Positions 11,713 through 23,283 of a DNA stretch of 64,000 nt are shown piece by piece. Numbering within the stretch: the first letter of the stretch is position 1; each line of letters opens with the position of its first letter. The notes beneath the pieces are model-generated. The model did not search any database. It saw only the letters and a list, made by a program, of their open reading frames with translations, and had not been told where the DNA came from. Origin of the DNA: Pratylenchus scribneri (taxonomy: Eukaryota > Nematoda > Chromadorea > Rhabditida > Pratylenchidae); contig JAQSEB010000047.1 in NCBI GenBank assembly GCA_030063045.1, forward strand, positions 1,922,001-1,986,000, in the 5' to 3' direction. A program made the translations under genes and the position numbers.

Positions 11713-14700
11713 ATGTTCCGCCATTCCCTAATTTTCTGGCATTCAATATTCCTCCTTTCATTAGTCCTCTTCATTTTGTTGATCACTTTTTGGCGAAGGC
11801 CACATTGGCCCATGGATTTTGGGCCAATTAAGAAAGGAAGGGGAGAATGGCCACTCTTTTTAAACACAACATTCAAAGGTAAAATTTATGGGGATAAGAA
11901 TTTTTGGAATAAAAAAATATAAAAGTATATAAATATATATTTATTACTTTATAATTGAATTGAAATTTTTCCAGAATTAATTTTTTTTGAACTTAGAATA
12001 GATAAACTTTCCGGAAAGAACGTAGATTAAATAAACTTTCCGGAAAGAACGTAGATTAAATAAACTTTCCGGAATGAACTTAGAATAAATAAACTTTCCG
12101 GAAAGAACTTAGAATAAATAAACTTTCCGGAATGAACTTAGAATAAATAAACTTTCCGGAATGAACTTAGAATAAATAAACTTTCCGGAATGAACTTAGA
12201 ATAAATAAACTTTCCGGAATGAACTTAGAATAAATAAACTTTCCGGAATGAACTTAGAATAAATAAACTTTCCGGAAAGAACGTAGATTAAATAAACTTT
12301 CCGGAATGAACTTAGAATAAATAAACTTTCCGGAAAGAACGTAGATTAAATAAACTTTCCGGAATGAACTTAGAATAAATAAACTTTCCGGAAAGAACTT
12401 AGAATAAATAAACTTTCCGGAATGAACTTAGAATAAATAAACTTTCCGGAATGAACTTAGAATAAATAAACTTTCCGGAAAGAACGTAGATTAAATAAAC
12501 TTTCCGGAATGAACTTAGAATAAATAAACTTTCCGGAAAGAACGTAGATTAAATAAACTTTCCGGAATGAACTTAGAATAAATAAACTTTCCGGAAAGAA
12601 CGTAGATTAAATAAACTTTCCGGAAAGAACTTAGAATAAATAAACTTTCCGGAATGAACTTAGAATAAAAAAACTTTCCGGAATGAACTTAGAATAAATA
12701 AACTTTCCGGAATGAAGTTAGAATAAATAAACTTTCCGGAATGAACTTAGAATAAATAACCTTTCCGGAATGAAGTTAGAATAAATAAACTTTCCGAAAT
12801 GAAGTTAGAATAAATAAACTTTCAGGAAAGAACTTAGAATAAATAAACTTTCCGAAATGAAGTTAGAATAAATAAACTTTCCGAAATGAAGTTAGAATAA
12901 ATAAACTTTCCGGAAAGAAGTTAGAATAAATAAACTTTCCGAAATGAAGTTAGAATAAATAAACTTTCCGAAATGAAGTTAGAATAAATAAACTTTCCGG
13001 AAAGAAGTTAGAATAAATAAACTTTCCGAAATGAAGTTAGAATAAATAAACTTTCCGGAAAGAAGTTAGAATAAATAAACTTTCCGAAATGAAGTTAGAA
13101 TAAATAAACTTTCCGGAAAGAAGTTAGAATAAATAAACTTTCCGAAATGAAGTTAGAATAAATAAACTTTCCGGAAAGAAGTTAGAATAAATAAACTTTC
13201 CGGAATGAACTTAGAATAAATAACCTTTCCGGAATGAAGTTAGAATAAATAAACTTTCCGGAATGAACTTAGAATAAATAACCTTTCCGGAATGAAGTTA
13301 GAATAAATAAACTTTCCGGAATGAACTTAGAATAAATAACCTTTCCGAAATGAAGTTAGAATAAATAACCTTTCCGAAATGAAGTTAGAATAAATAACCT
13401 TTCCGGAATGAAGTTAGAATAAATAAACTTTCCGGAATGAGCTTAGAATAAATAAACTTTCCGGAATGAACTTAGAATAAATAAACTTTCCGGAATGAAA
13501 AATAAACTTTCCGGAATGAACTAAGAATAAATAAACTTTCCGGAATGAAAAATAAACTTTCCGGAAAGAAGTTAGATTAATTGTTTCCGGTTAAAACTTT
13601 CCGGAATGAACTTAGAATAATTGTTTCCGGTTAGATTTTTCCGGAAAGAACTTAGAATAATTGTTTCCGGTTAGATTTTTCCGGAAAGAACTTAGATTAA
13701 TTGTTTCCGGTTAAAACTTTCCGGAAAAAAGTTAGATTAATTGTTTCCGGTTAAGTATATCCAAAAATTTTTGGAAGGAAATAATTATAGAATTAAAAAT
13801 CAAACTAAAATTTAATTTGAAATTAAAGTCAGGATTTACATCAGAATAAAATTTGAATTAAATTAATGAAGCATTTTTAGATGGTGCATCTATCAATTTG
13901 AGTTGGAAATTGAATGAAACTGGAGAATCCATTGAATTTCGGGTACTTTACTCTGCCACCATTTCGAATGTATTGATCGGATTTTCGGATCATGGCCGCA
14001 TGGAAGGCAGCGATTTTTGTTTTTATCGAGTCAAGACAAAGGGCAATAAATTGGTTAGAAAATGGTAAAAAAATTCAAAAAATTTTAAAAAGGTGGATGG
14101 CTGGTTGGATCGACTTTTGCTACTTCGAAGGGACATTCATCAGGATTGCGAATTGATTGATGCCACAAAAGGGGAATTCCGCTTCAAACGCAAATTTGCC
14201 ACCTGCGATCCAAGGGATTATCGAATTGAAGTGGAAAATACATTTTAATAAAATTCATTTATAATTTATTGCAGAAAGGAACAACAAATATTTTGGTGGC
14301 CGCTTCCACTGGTCAACGGCAGCTAAAATCCCTCAAGGATCCGGGCATTTTGCAGGAAATGCGATATACACAATTGTTGCCTCCTCCATCGAATGGACAA
14401 TTTCAAACATTTTCTGGCGGCGATTTCCGAACAATGGATATTCGAGCGGAAAATGTGCTCATTCCGGCACAACAGACCACATATTGGTGTGCCATTGTGG
14501 AATTGGACGAGGAATTGAAGCGCAGAAAACATCATGCCGTTAAGGTAAAGGTCAAACAGCATATATGGACACATCTTATTTGAATCGATTTTAAATTTAT
14601 TTAGCCAAATATTTTGGCATTTTCTAGCTTAACTCAAGTTGTTAGCCTCCTTTTTATATCCACAAACCTATAAAGAAAATTGTATGAATAATGTTAGTCA

Positions 14701-17700
14701 TTTTTCAGTATGAAGCTGTGATCAGCCCTGGCAATGAGCAATTTGTTCACCATTTTGAAGTTTTCCATTGTCAACGGCCATCAAGGCCATTCAAAGGGGA
14801 TTGCAGTCGGGACAAACCGGCGGAGGCCAAAAGTTGCTCAAAAGTGTTGGCTGCGTGGTCAATGGGTGCGAATGTTCGTATTGGGGAAAATTTATTAAAA
14901 TAATTTCAAATGATTTATGGGGAATAAATAAAATGTCAAAAAATAATCTTTTTTATAACTTGGCCAAAACTAGTGTAGGTGCTAGGACTTCTTAGGGTTA
15001 GATTTAGGGCCAAGCATGGGTTTAGGACTAATACTAGGTAGGATAAAAATGCTAAAGTAACATGATTTGGCCAAGTAATATCGCCCAAAAAAAAGTTATT
15101 TTTTCGACACAAAAATTTTCGAAATTTTCAGCATTTTTTTAACAAATTAGTACCCATAATTTATTTCAATTATTATTAATTAAATTATATTTTTCAGCCA
15201 GTCATTTATCCGCCTGAAGCTGGCATGCCTTTGGGTGGTCCTGGATTTGTGCCATTTTTAATGGTCGAAATCCATTACAATAATCCGCATAAAATTGCTG
15301 GCAAAATGGACAGTTCTGGATTGAGAATCACTTTCACCCCTAGACTTCGCCAATTCGATGCCGGCATAATGGAATTGGGGCTAATCTATTCGGATGCAAA
15401 TTCAATTCCACCACACCAAATGGCTTGGCCAATGACCGCATATTGTCCGACGGAATGCACACAAAAAGTATAATAAAGTGGCAAAGTTTGGAATAGAAAA
15501 GGATGATTCTTTAACTGCCATTTTAATATCTGGGTCCATTCCTTTGTCCATAGTTCAATAAGGAAGCAACCAATTTTGGAAGGCGATATACCATTGGAAA
15601 GCGCTAAATGTCCTCTAAAAAGTGGCTTTGTTAATCGTTTGAAAAATTTAATTATTAGTAAAATATGCGGACTTTCCTCCGAAAATTCGGATTTATTATA
15701 CTGATGAAAGGTATATAACTATTTTAGGGAGGAGAATTTTTGTAAATATTTTTAAGCCACTTTTTTTAGGACACTTTTGACTTTCAAATGGTATAAAGCT
15801 TTTCCAGATTGGCTATTATCTCGCTGATTTATGGACCAGGATATCACTGATTATGGTGGGGGTAGTATTGAGGGTATTTATAAGACGAATTAGAAAATTA
15901 ATAATAGGCAAATGAATGCATTTTATAATTATAAGAATTCAAATTAGGAAAGAATCTATTAATAAAATACATTTACCCACTTCCAAGTTCCAAATTCCCA
16001 ACATCAATTTTACGTTTGATGTTTTATTCTTTTGCCCTTTCCTTCCCTCCTTTTTCTGAATTCCGCTTCAGGGCATCTCAATTCGCTATCCTAAATAATG
16101 ATGACAGTTGACAACAAAAATTAGAGTACAGACAGTACATCAATTTTCAAATTGATAAATAAAAAATAATAAATTCCAAAAAATATTTATTAAAGTTATA
16201 GAAAATTTTAATAATTATGAAAAGGCAACCGGGAAATTTAAAAATTTACAAATATTATTACCAGAAAATATTGCTTGGCTTCTTTTTCTTTGCCTTTCAT
16301 TTACTTCTTTTCTTGTACGGCGTTGTAATTGGCCGCTGAATCGCGGCGCTGCTGCTCATAGCGACGGGCCAAGTTGCGGGCCTGCTCCCGAGCGCATTCA
16401 TCTTTGAATCCTCGCCTTCTTTGCCTGGAAGGAAAATAAAAACATTAAGGGGGATTCAATGGCAATTTTAATGTTGCGATTAATATTGAAAAATTCCGGA
16501 ATTATCCACCAGCTGGATTGGTTAGTTATGGGAATCTCGACTTCAGGCAACTCAGAGACTAATAAGAATAGATCGATTTAATTTATGAAATTTTAATTTT
16601 AAAAGGATACAAAAGTTTGTAAACCAAAATCAATTTTGGGTTTAAACAGCGGTTCAGCGTTTTAAGACTAGTTCATATTGCTCTGAAATTAAAATTTCAT
16701 AGAATAAAATTGATACTATCGAATCGAATCAGTGGGTTGCCTAGAAGTCGAAATTTCCCCTAATTTACCAACCCCAGCTGTTGGATAATTCCGAAATATT
16801 CCATTTTCCAATATTAATCGTAATTTATTACCTCTCAACTTTCCTCGCAGATTTGCGCTTCTTCATTTCGATTCCGAATTCCGATTGAAGATATTCTCCT
16901 TTTGTTGTCGGTTGATAATCGATTTGTGCTTGTTGAATTCTTATTTCCTCAATTTGGCCTTCCCGTTAGAAAAGTGGCCTAAAATAAAAAAGAAATAATA
17001 AATAAAAATGGAAAATATTAAAAAGGGAATTCAATTGGGGGAAAGACCATTAAAATAGTTAGCCTTTTTCGGCTTTTCCCGATGAATGAATAAAAAATAG
17101 AAAATAACACTTTTTAATGGTTTATATAAATGCAATTCATTCATTCCGAAATTGCCAACACTTTTGAAAATGAAAATAAAAAAGGGAATGGAATGAATCA
17201 ACGCAGTGAAACTGGGTAAAATCGTTGAAAAATGACCACCAATTAAAAATAGTACCTGACTAAAGAATTTCTGCAGCTGGCAGCGCTTTCCCATGGGATG
17301 GGGGTCGCCGGCTTTCAATAAGGCCAAAAGATAAAATCTAAACATCATCATCATTCCCATCCTCCCCATCCTGAACGGATGTGTTTGGGTGGAATTGATT
17401 GAAAAAAGCATGGGAATGTAAATAAAAAATTCAATTTGAATTTGTTGCTGTGAGCTAAACATGGTTAAAAGGGAAGAAAATGCGACGAGAAAATTGAATG
17501 GGGAAAGAGTCGGGAATCAAGATCAGCAGGCGAAGAATTCTATTGCCATTGGGAATATTTTAATAACCGAGACGTTCAATTCATAAAATTTACCATATTT
17601 TTTCTATTAGAAGCCCATGAACTTTTATTTTTCAGAGCCTCTCTAGGGGGTGGGCTTTTATTTTCTGAGACCTTTTAAAGTAAGCTGGTATAGAGAGTGA

Positions 17701-19799
17701 GCTTCTAATAGAAAAAATACGATAGAAAAAATGTTGCCTATTCACCACAATGATTTCAACAATCATTTGAATAAAAAATGTAGGACTCTCATTTTATAAT
17801 TAATTGGTCAAGAAAAATAATCCCACACATTAATTAATATTCAAATCAAATCGCTTTTGGACAATATTTATGTATTCCATAATTAAAAATTATTACTTTT
17901 TTGTGAGCCAAATAATGAAATTAAAAGACATATAAAATTCTTTTTTTTGCCAGTTTCCCCCAGGCGGAATTCGTATTTTCGCCTCCCAATTGCATGCACA
18001 TTTGACCGGTCGAAAGCTGTTCACCTCGTTGATTCGGAATGGCCGCAAAATGGGCGAAATCAACCGGGACAACCATTATTCCCCACATTGGCAACATGTT
18101 CAACCGGTGTGGCCACATTGGCATTTGTTGCCCGGCGATGTGTTGGCCACCACCTGCGTCTATGAAACAGCCAATTTGGATCGATGGACTTGGGTAATTA
18201 CAATAATTATTTATGGGAAATTGCCGAAAAATTAATAAATAATACCAAAAATAACTATAAATTGTCTAAGGTTTGCCCTACATTCACAAACCAAATACCC
18301 AATTGGATAAAGCTGGTCAAGACGCATTGAATGGGATATAATTTGCTATGGTTTTGGTCAAAATTAAATGGTATTAAACGGTTTAAATCCATTTTGGTTT
18401 AATGGTTCAAAACTAGAATTTAGAATTGGTTAAAGCCAGGCCGCCAAAAAATGGCAAAATGATGCATCTTGATGAGATCTATCTATTAATTATACTTTTC
18501 GAGCCTTTTCAATACTCAATTTCGGCAATTTAAATATTTTCCATTAAATTAATCCAATTGTATTCCATTAATTTTTCCATAGGGTGGCTATGGAATTGAG
18601 GAGGAAATGTGCGTCAACTACATCCATTATTATCCGGCTTCAGATGTAAAATTTAGAATAAATAATTCGGTCAATTTTTCCATAATTTAGGTTGAAGTTT
18701 GCAAATCGGCCATTTCCAATTCATCGTTGCATGCATTCTTCAAAAAATTGTACATTTTTGGTTAATAATTGGGTTAAAATTTTCGCCATAAAAGAATTGA
18801 AAGACTATAAGGAAAAGATTTTTGAAGGAAATTAACAAATACACTGTAGAATTTTTTGGAAATTATAAACAGAAATTGGTGTCAAATTAATCCGAAAATT
18901 TGCCAAATTGTGAGCCTAATTTAGTTGATTTCATTTTTTTTTGACCAGAATTTCTTAAAATTTCATTCCATAAATTTCAACCATTAAAAACATTAATTTT
19001 CATAAATTCTTCTGCCATCAAATTTGCCAATGACATAAATTTCAACCATTAATAAAACATTAATTTTCCCCTCAAATTTGGCAGAGGCATCAATGACAAA
19101 CGACTTGGCATTCACGAGAAATATTCGGCCATTGAATGGGTTAACTAACTCATTCACAATTAAAAATTAATGAATATTTCAGTCCAATGCCAAACTCGAT
19201 TTGTTGCGTGAACTCTACCATGTTTCCCCATTGAATCTGGCATGCCTTCAGCATTCTGGCCTTCCGTTCCCGGTAAATTTTACGCAAATTATAAAAATTT
19301 GGGAAATATTTTTTTGACATTATTTCCCAAATATATAAATTATTTGGATATCTTTTAACAATATTTCCCAATTTGAAAATAGCCATTCTTCCTTTGGGGC
19401 AAATACAAAATAAAATGTGAGTAAAAAAAATTACGGTTGAAGAATTCCACTGTAAAGGAAAGGAATTTGGAAAATGTATTCATAAAAATTATTTTATAAT
19501 AATTTTAATTGGTAAATTGGATAATGGCAAATTTATTTATGGCCAAATCATATTAAATAAATTTTTTTCCTTCCAAAGAGCAAATTATCATTGTTACTGA
19601 ATCAAATGGATTTAATTTATTTGGAAATTTTATTTCTTCGTTTATCCGAAATTTCCAATTATGTCATGAGAAAAAATGAAATAAAATTCAGGGCCATCCA
19701 AACAATTGGACACGTGTGCCAAGGCCGGAATACACAATTGGGCCTCTGCAAAAGGAAACGGCGAATTCCGAAGCAGAATGCGCGGCCATCAACGATTAA
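11713..19799 (+). CDS. tbh-1: Tyramine beta-hydroxylase (copper type II, ascorbate-dependent monooxygenase)
   Basis: Twelve in-phase exons encode about 598 residues: 11713-11878, 13881-14053, 14093-14230, 14275-14544, 14709-14873, 15198-15467, 17954-18193, 18583-18645, 18691-18749, 19085-19139, 19183-19272 and 19692-19799. Residues 6-27 form a signal-anchor or signal peptide. A DOMON domain follows (about 55-165), ending in the family's FATCDPRDY block, then the two copper monooxygenase domains. Copper ligands are intact: H263-H264 (VHHFEVF) and H330 (EIHYNNP) for one site, H408 and H410 (QLHAHLTGRK) and M483 (EEMCVNYIHYYP) for the other. Length and spacing match dopamine beta-hydroxylase. 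In nematodes this enzyme makes octopamine from tyramine in neurosecretory vesicles. Intron 2 is only 39 bp and uses a weak GTTAGA donor, chosen because it keeps the DOMON frame. Dopamine as substrate cannot be excluded from sequence. Confidence 0.96.
11989..13755. repeat. 29-bp minisatellite (array 2), tbh-1 intron 1
   Basis: About 60 tandem units of roughly 29 bp of the form GAACTTAGAATAAATAAAC plus TTTCCGGAAT fill intron 1 of tbh-1. Three zones are visible. The first (to about 12.7 kb) mixes GAACTTAG and GAACGTAG. The second (about 12.7-13.4 kb) has mostly GAAGTTAG with CCGAAATG. A short 3' tail from 13560 has TTGTTTCCGGTTA links. Many units contain the perfect 12-bp palindrome CTTTCCGGAAAG. 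Confidence 0.97.
14935..15135. mobile_element. Family C foldback element (tbh-1 intron 5)
   Basis: The arms contain AAAATAATC...ATAACTTGGCCAAA on the left and TTTGGCCAAGTAATA...TTTTTCGACACAAAAA on the right, with a GTTTAGG/TTAGGGTTAG centre. Related copies are near 50.6, 53.5 and 57.0 kb. It occupies most of tbh-1 intron 5 (14874-15197). Confidence 0.65.
15540..15838. mobile_element. Family A foldback element, copy 6 (tbh-1 intron 6)
   Basis: Left arm CTTTGTCCATAGTTCAATAA with GTCCTCTAAAAAGTGGC; right arm GCCACTTTTTTTAGGACACT through TTATGGACCAGG. Located near the 5' end of the 2.5-kb intron 15468-17953. Confidence 0.8.
16185..16190 (-). promoter_or_regulatory. Candidate polyadenylation signal of the nested gene
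   Basis: TTTATT on the plus strand (AATAAA on minus) lies about 110 nt past the stop codon of the nested minus-strand gene. Confidence 0.35.
16301..16866 (-). CDS. Nested small basic protein (52 aa), unknown function
   Basis: Two minus-strand exons, 16866-16832 and 16424-16301, join in phase (AG|G, Arg) across a GTAATA donor and TTCCTTCCAG acceptor. They give 52 residues beginning MKKRKSARKVERQRRR and ending in an Arg/Gln/Glu-rich helix (AREQARNLARRYEQQRRD). The ATG is the first one after a strong TTTTTTATTTTAG acceptor at 16979. The same frame is open upstream for another 30 codons, so a longer protein with an unseen 5' exon is possible. The gene lies entirely within tbh-1 intron 6 on the opposite strand. 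Composition suggests a nucleic-acid-binding or nucleolar-type small protein, but I recognise no family. The codon pattern and splice sites look real. Confidence 0.55.
16474..16821. mobile_element. Family F foldback element (inside nested gene intron)
   Basis: The left arm (GCGATTAATATTG, GGAATTATCCACCAGCTGG, TCTCGACTTC, AGGCAACTC) is complementary to the right arm (GGGTTGCCTAGAAGTCG, CCCAGCTGTTGGATAATTCC, CAATATTAATCGT), with arms of about 85 bp. It fills nearly all of the intron between the two nested-gene exons. Confidence 0.7.
17256..17369 (-). other. Possible extra minus-strand exon (38 codons)
   Basis: Between a GTTCAG acceptor-like site and a GTACTA donor on the minus strand there is an open 114-nt segment starting MGRMGMMMMFRFYLLALLKA and ending LQKFFSQ. 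It could be a 5' exon of the nested gene, but the phases do not join well: phase 0 here, while the next strong acceptor leads to a stop within ten codons. Weak candidate only. Confidence 0.2.
17592..17723. mobile_element. Short inverted-repeat element, 132 bp
   Basis: TATTTTTTCTATTAGAAGC at the left end is matched by GCTTCTAATAGAAAAAATA at the right end, with AGAGCC/CTCTCTA blocks between. It resembles a small MITE in tbh-1 intron 6; only one copy was seen. Confidence 0.55.
18258..18490. mobile_element. Family B dispersed repeat, copy 2 (tbh-1 intron 7)
   Basis: Contains AAGCTGGTCAAGACGCATT, ATAATTTGCTATGGTTTTGG and TTAAATCCATTTTGGTTTAA in the same order as copy 1. Fills most of the intron 18194-18582. 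Confidence 0.75.
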
Positions 19800-19904
19800 T
19801 TACGCAACAAATTTTGGGGCATATTTTGAGCATGAGGGAAAAGTGCAATTAAAAAGAGGCAAATATGGAAATATTCTTGGAGGAATTTGGGTGAATGTAC
19901 TAAA

Positions 19905-20330
19905 TTTAATTTGTAAACATTTCTTATATAAATTGTGTACATAATTTTGAATATATAATTTAATTCAAATTTCCCTTTCCTTTACTCATTGGCTGATGAA
20001 TTCATTTTATTATTTCTCCAATTCTTAGCTTATTTATATTTGCATTTTTTCCCAAAATTTTTCATCAAGTTCTTTTTCTACCATATTCTCCTTCTGGTTG
20101 GATCGACTAATTACATTTGGAAACATTTCTTTTATAAATTGTATACACTAATTTGAATGTATAATCTAATTTAATTCAAATTAATTCCATTTTCCTAATT
20201 CCTACCAGAATGAATTCATTTTATTTATATATTTCCCTCAATTCTTAAGCATATCCTTATTTGCATTTTTTGTCTGACTCCAACCCATAAATTCCTTCTC
20301 TACATTTTTTTCTTCATACCATATTCCCCG
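19905..20330. repeat. Tandem duplication, ~205-bp period
   Basis: The series AAACATTTCTT, TATAAATTGT, GAATTCATTTTATT, TTGCATTTTTT and ACCATATTC occurs twice in the same order with moderate divergence. Confidence 0.7.
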
Positions 20331-20705
20331 CCTTCCTCCTATTAGGTTAAAAAATGTAGTGCCGCCCAATTTCCTTCTCCTTTTTTTTATTCATTTCCTT
20401 CGCCGCCGAATTTCTGTGGAATTTGAAAAATTGCCAAAAAAATTCAATTTCCTTCCATTTTTCCTTGCTTGTAATATTTTTTTGTTTTCATGGCTAATTG
20501 AATAACAAAAATTTTTGGGCCAATTCAAAGCAAAATGTGGATGAAAATGATGCTGGGGAAAATGATGAAAAAGGGCATTCATTTCCCTTTAATATTGTGG
20601 TCCATTTGAATTATTTAATTGAATTTAATGAGAGGATAAAATCCAACTGATGAATAAAATAAATTCCAAGGAAGCTAGGGGATATTTCTGTTAGCCAAGT
20701 TGTTA

Positions 20706-20994
20706 TTTTGGTTCATAGCTTAACAAGGAAGCAACCAATTTTGGAAGGCGATATGCCATTTGGAAGCCCTAAATGTCCTCTAAAAAGTGGCTTTTCTAAT
20801 TTTTAGAAAATTTTATTAATTAATGGCCTTTTCTCCAAAAATTTGGCATCATTACATTTAAAGGCATGTAACTATTTAAAAGGATAGATTTTATTACAAA
20901 TTAGTAGCCACTTTTTAGAGGGCACTTTGCGCTTTCGAATGGTATATCGCCTTCACAGATTGGCAATTGCCTCGCAGAGATGTGCGCCAAAAAG
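20706..20994. mobile_element. Family A foldback element, copy 7
   Basis: Left arm TTTTGGTTCATAGCTTAACA with GGCGATATGCCATTTGGAAG and GTCCTCTAAAAAGTGGC; right arm GCCACTTTTTAGAGGGCACT through CGCCAAAAAG. Family E copy 2 follows directly. Confidence 0.85.
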
Positions 20995-21039
20995 TTATGA
21001 TAATGAATTGTCCCTGGTGAGAGAATGGGAATGGAAATG

Positions 21040-21180
21040 GAGAAATCCATCAAAAAATGCCTTGGGCAATTTTATCCTTTCCTTCAATCAAAAAGAGAAG
21101 GCAATGGGCTCTCTTTTCCTTTCCAATCAAAATATACTGTATTGAATACCGTATACCCATAGGGAATAATCAAACTCTCT
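21040..21180. mobile_element. Family E repeat, copy 2
   Basis: GCCTTGGGCAATTTTATCC, GGCTCTCTTTTCCTTTCCAA and ATACTGTATTGAATACCGTA match the reverse complement of copy 1 at 6725-6905. The linker between this block and family A copy 7 also matches copy 1. Confidence 0.75.
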
Positions 21181-21824
21181 TCAACAATTTTCATCAAAAT
21201 TCAACATCACTAAATATTAATTTATTTATTATTTTCATGAAATAAATTACATCTAAAATATCAGCCGATTTATTAAGTCTATTTACCATTCCATCCTCGA
21301 GGCAATTTTTGTAATATTTAATATTGCATTCAATTTAATGTCCAAGAATTTTGGCATTTCCAAAAAATTTATTATTAATTTTTGGAAATGCCACCACAAA
21401 ATTCTCCCCTTTTATCCGCCTCTCCACACAAATCCGGCTTCCCCATTTTCTCATTATTATTTTTGAATTTTGGATTTGCTCCTTCCGGGCCCCCATTTCC
21501 TCCACAAATCCACATTGACGGCACCGAAATGAAATTCGAAACTGTGGCCAATGCCACCACATAGCCTTCATCAAATTCAGCCAATTAAGAATATTTTCCA
21601 ACTCCAACATTTTTGAAATATTATTCCCCAAGTCCGGCCACTGGCACCAGCTTGTCCCCTGCAAATCCTTCCCTTGCCTATTGTGGCTCGTCACTTTCTT
21701 TCTTGGCACAATTTTTAATTTTGGCTTTTCCATAAAATAATCCAATCCCCTTGGGGTCTGTTTTCAATGTTTTTGACAATTCTATAACAAAAATATTATT
21801 TTTTTGGAAGGGAAATTGGCCAAA

Positions 21825-22060
21825 AGGAAACAAATTAAATCTTCAAAAAAATGTCAAAACTGGCTGGGTTGGGGGATATGAAAAATGCTTGTTATTTCAA
21901 TATTTGTGGATAAGTTATGTAGTATGTACTTTTTGCTTATATTTTCCATATTTGATGACCAAAAAGGAAATCAAATTAAATCTTCAAAAAATGCCAAAAA
22001 TGGCAGGGGAAGGGTTTAAACAATGCTTATTATTTATGATATTTTATGGATAAATTCTGG
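21825..22060. repeat. Tandem duplication, ~145-bp period
   Basis: CAAATTAAATCTTCAAAAAA, then a GGC..GGG segment, TTGTTATTT/TTATTATTT, GTGGATAA/ATGGATAA and CTTTTTGCTTA repeat in order. Confidence 0.75.
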
Positions 22061-23194
22061 GCTTTTTGCTTAAATTTACATTCAAAATTATTAATTAATT
22101 TTTTTATCAAATTTTTTGGTCTTTGATTTCGACCCAAAATCACACAAAAAAAATTATTTGGAAAAATGGAAATCTGAGCAACAGGTATTAAATAATTATT
22201 CAAAATATTCATTCCATCGGGAAAAAAAGTTTTTCGTACAATTCTAATAAAATTCACATAAACACATGTTTAAATCATGTGCCCATTTTGGTCATTGGTC
22301 GCCGCATATTTTTCGTGCAACAATAATATCAAAAAGTAGGGCATAATGGAATTTTGTATTTATTTATGGCTCATTTTAATTAAATCCAATTTTTCTATTA
22401 TTGAATTTTTTTCATTGTTAACCAATTTTGCACCTTTCATTTCCAAAGCACAAATATAAAATAAATTTATTTTTAATCGGATTCATATTCAAAAATGCAG
22501 CACACCCAAAAACATTCATTTCCAATTTCCCCCAATTCCCATAGGAAATATAAAATGATATTATTAATTTGTGGGCAATGCCAGCAAAAATGCCACCCGT
22601 TACTTTTTTTTCTGCCAAAGGTGAAAATATAAAATAAACTCCAATTTGTGCATATTTTTGCCACATTGCTCCAATATTATTTTATTCCCATGCAAATTTG
22701 CCTCCAACAATTTTGTATAATTTTTGTATAAAATTTCCGTCCAATTGCAAACCACAAATTCTCATTTTATACCATATCCATATCCACCCACTGAGTGAGT
22801 TTGTGCCATTCCAAAATTCCATCATTTTTTTTTCTCACAAAAATTTGACTCATTTAATTAATTTTTGGCTTTTTTATTTGTCCAATTTATTTGTTGGCAG
22901 CAGCAAAAATGCCAGCCTTTGGCTTTTTGCTCATTTTACTGCCAAAAGTGAAAATTTATTAGTTACCCACCCACTGTCCTAATTCGGCACTTTTTTAAAT
23001 AAACACCAAATTAGTGCCATTGCCAGCAATCAAATTATCGCGCATATTTTTGCAACATCGCTCCAAAATAATTTATTTATTTATGGATAATAAATATTTA
23101 ATTTTGCAAAATAAAGAACGGAAATGGCGAAAAGATTATAACATTTTGAGCATTAAGCAATATCTTTCTTTTTTTGGATCAAAACTATTTTATC

Positions 23195-23283
23195 GTTAGT
23201 TTAACCAAAAGTTACATTATTATAAAATGGTCCTTCTCGATGAAATCTATCGGTTGGATATTTGGTTTGTGGATATAGATTAA
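23195..23283. mobile_element. Family B-like fragment at the edge of array 3
   Basis: TTAGTTTAACCAAAAG, GATGAAATCTATCGGTTGGA and TATTTGGTTTGTGGATATAG resemble parts of family B copies 1 and 2. It abuts the left end of the giant 28-bp array. Confidence 0.45.

Larger units (their letters stand above)
19800..23194. other. Gene-free 3' flank of tbh-1
   Basis: No credible coding sequence was found. The region holds a ~205-bp tandem duplication, a family A plus E composite, a ~145-bp tandem duplication and AT-rich, diverged repeated stretches around 22.57-23.08 kb. The minus-strand frame 21375-21584 has a few Gly-rich codons but no splice support. Confidence 0.5.

Noticed and set aside
21335..21745. 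Minus-strand frames with Gly/Pro/Asn-rich part hinting at a collagen
   Set aside because: No Gly-X-Y repeat run, no cuticle-collagen N-terminal motif and no splice structure.
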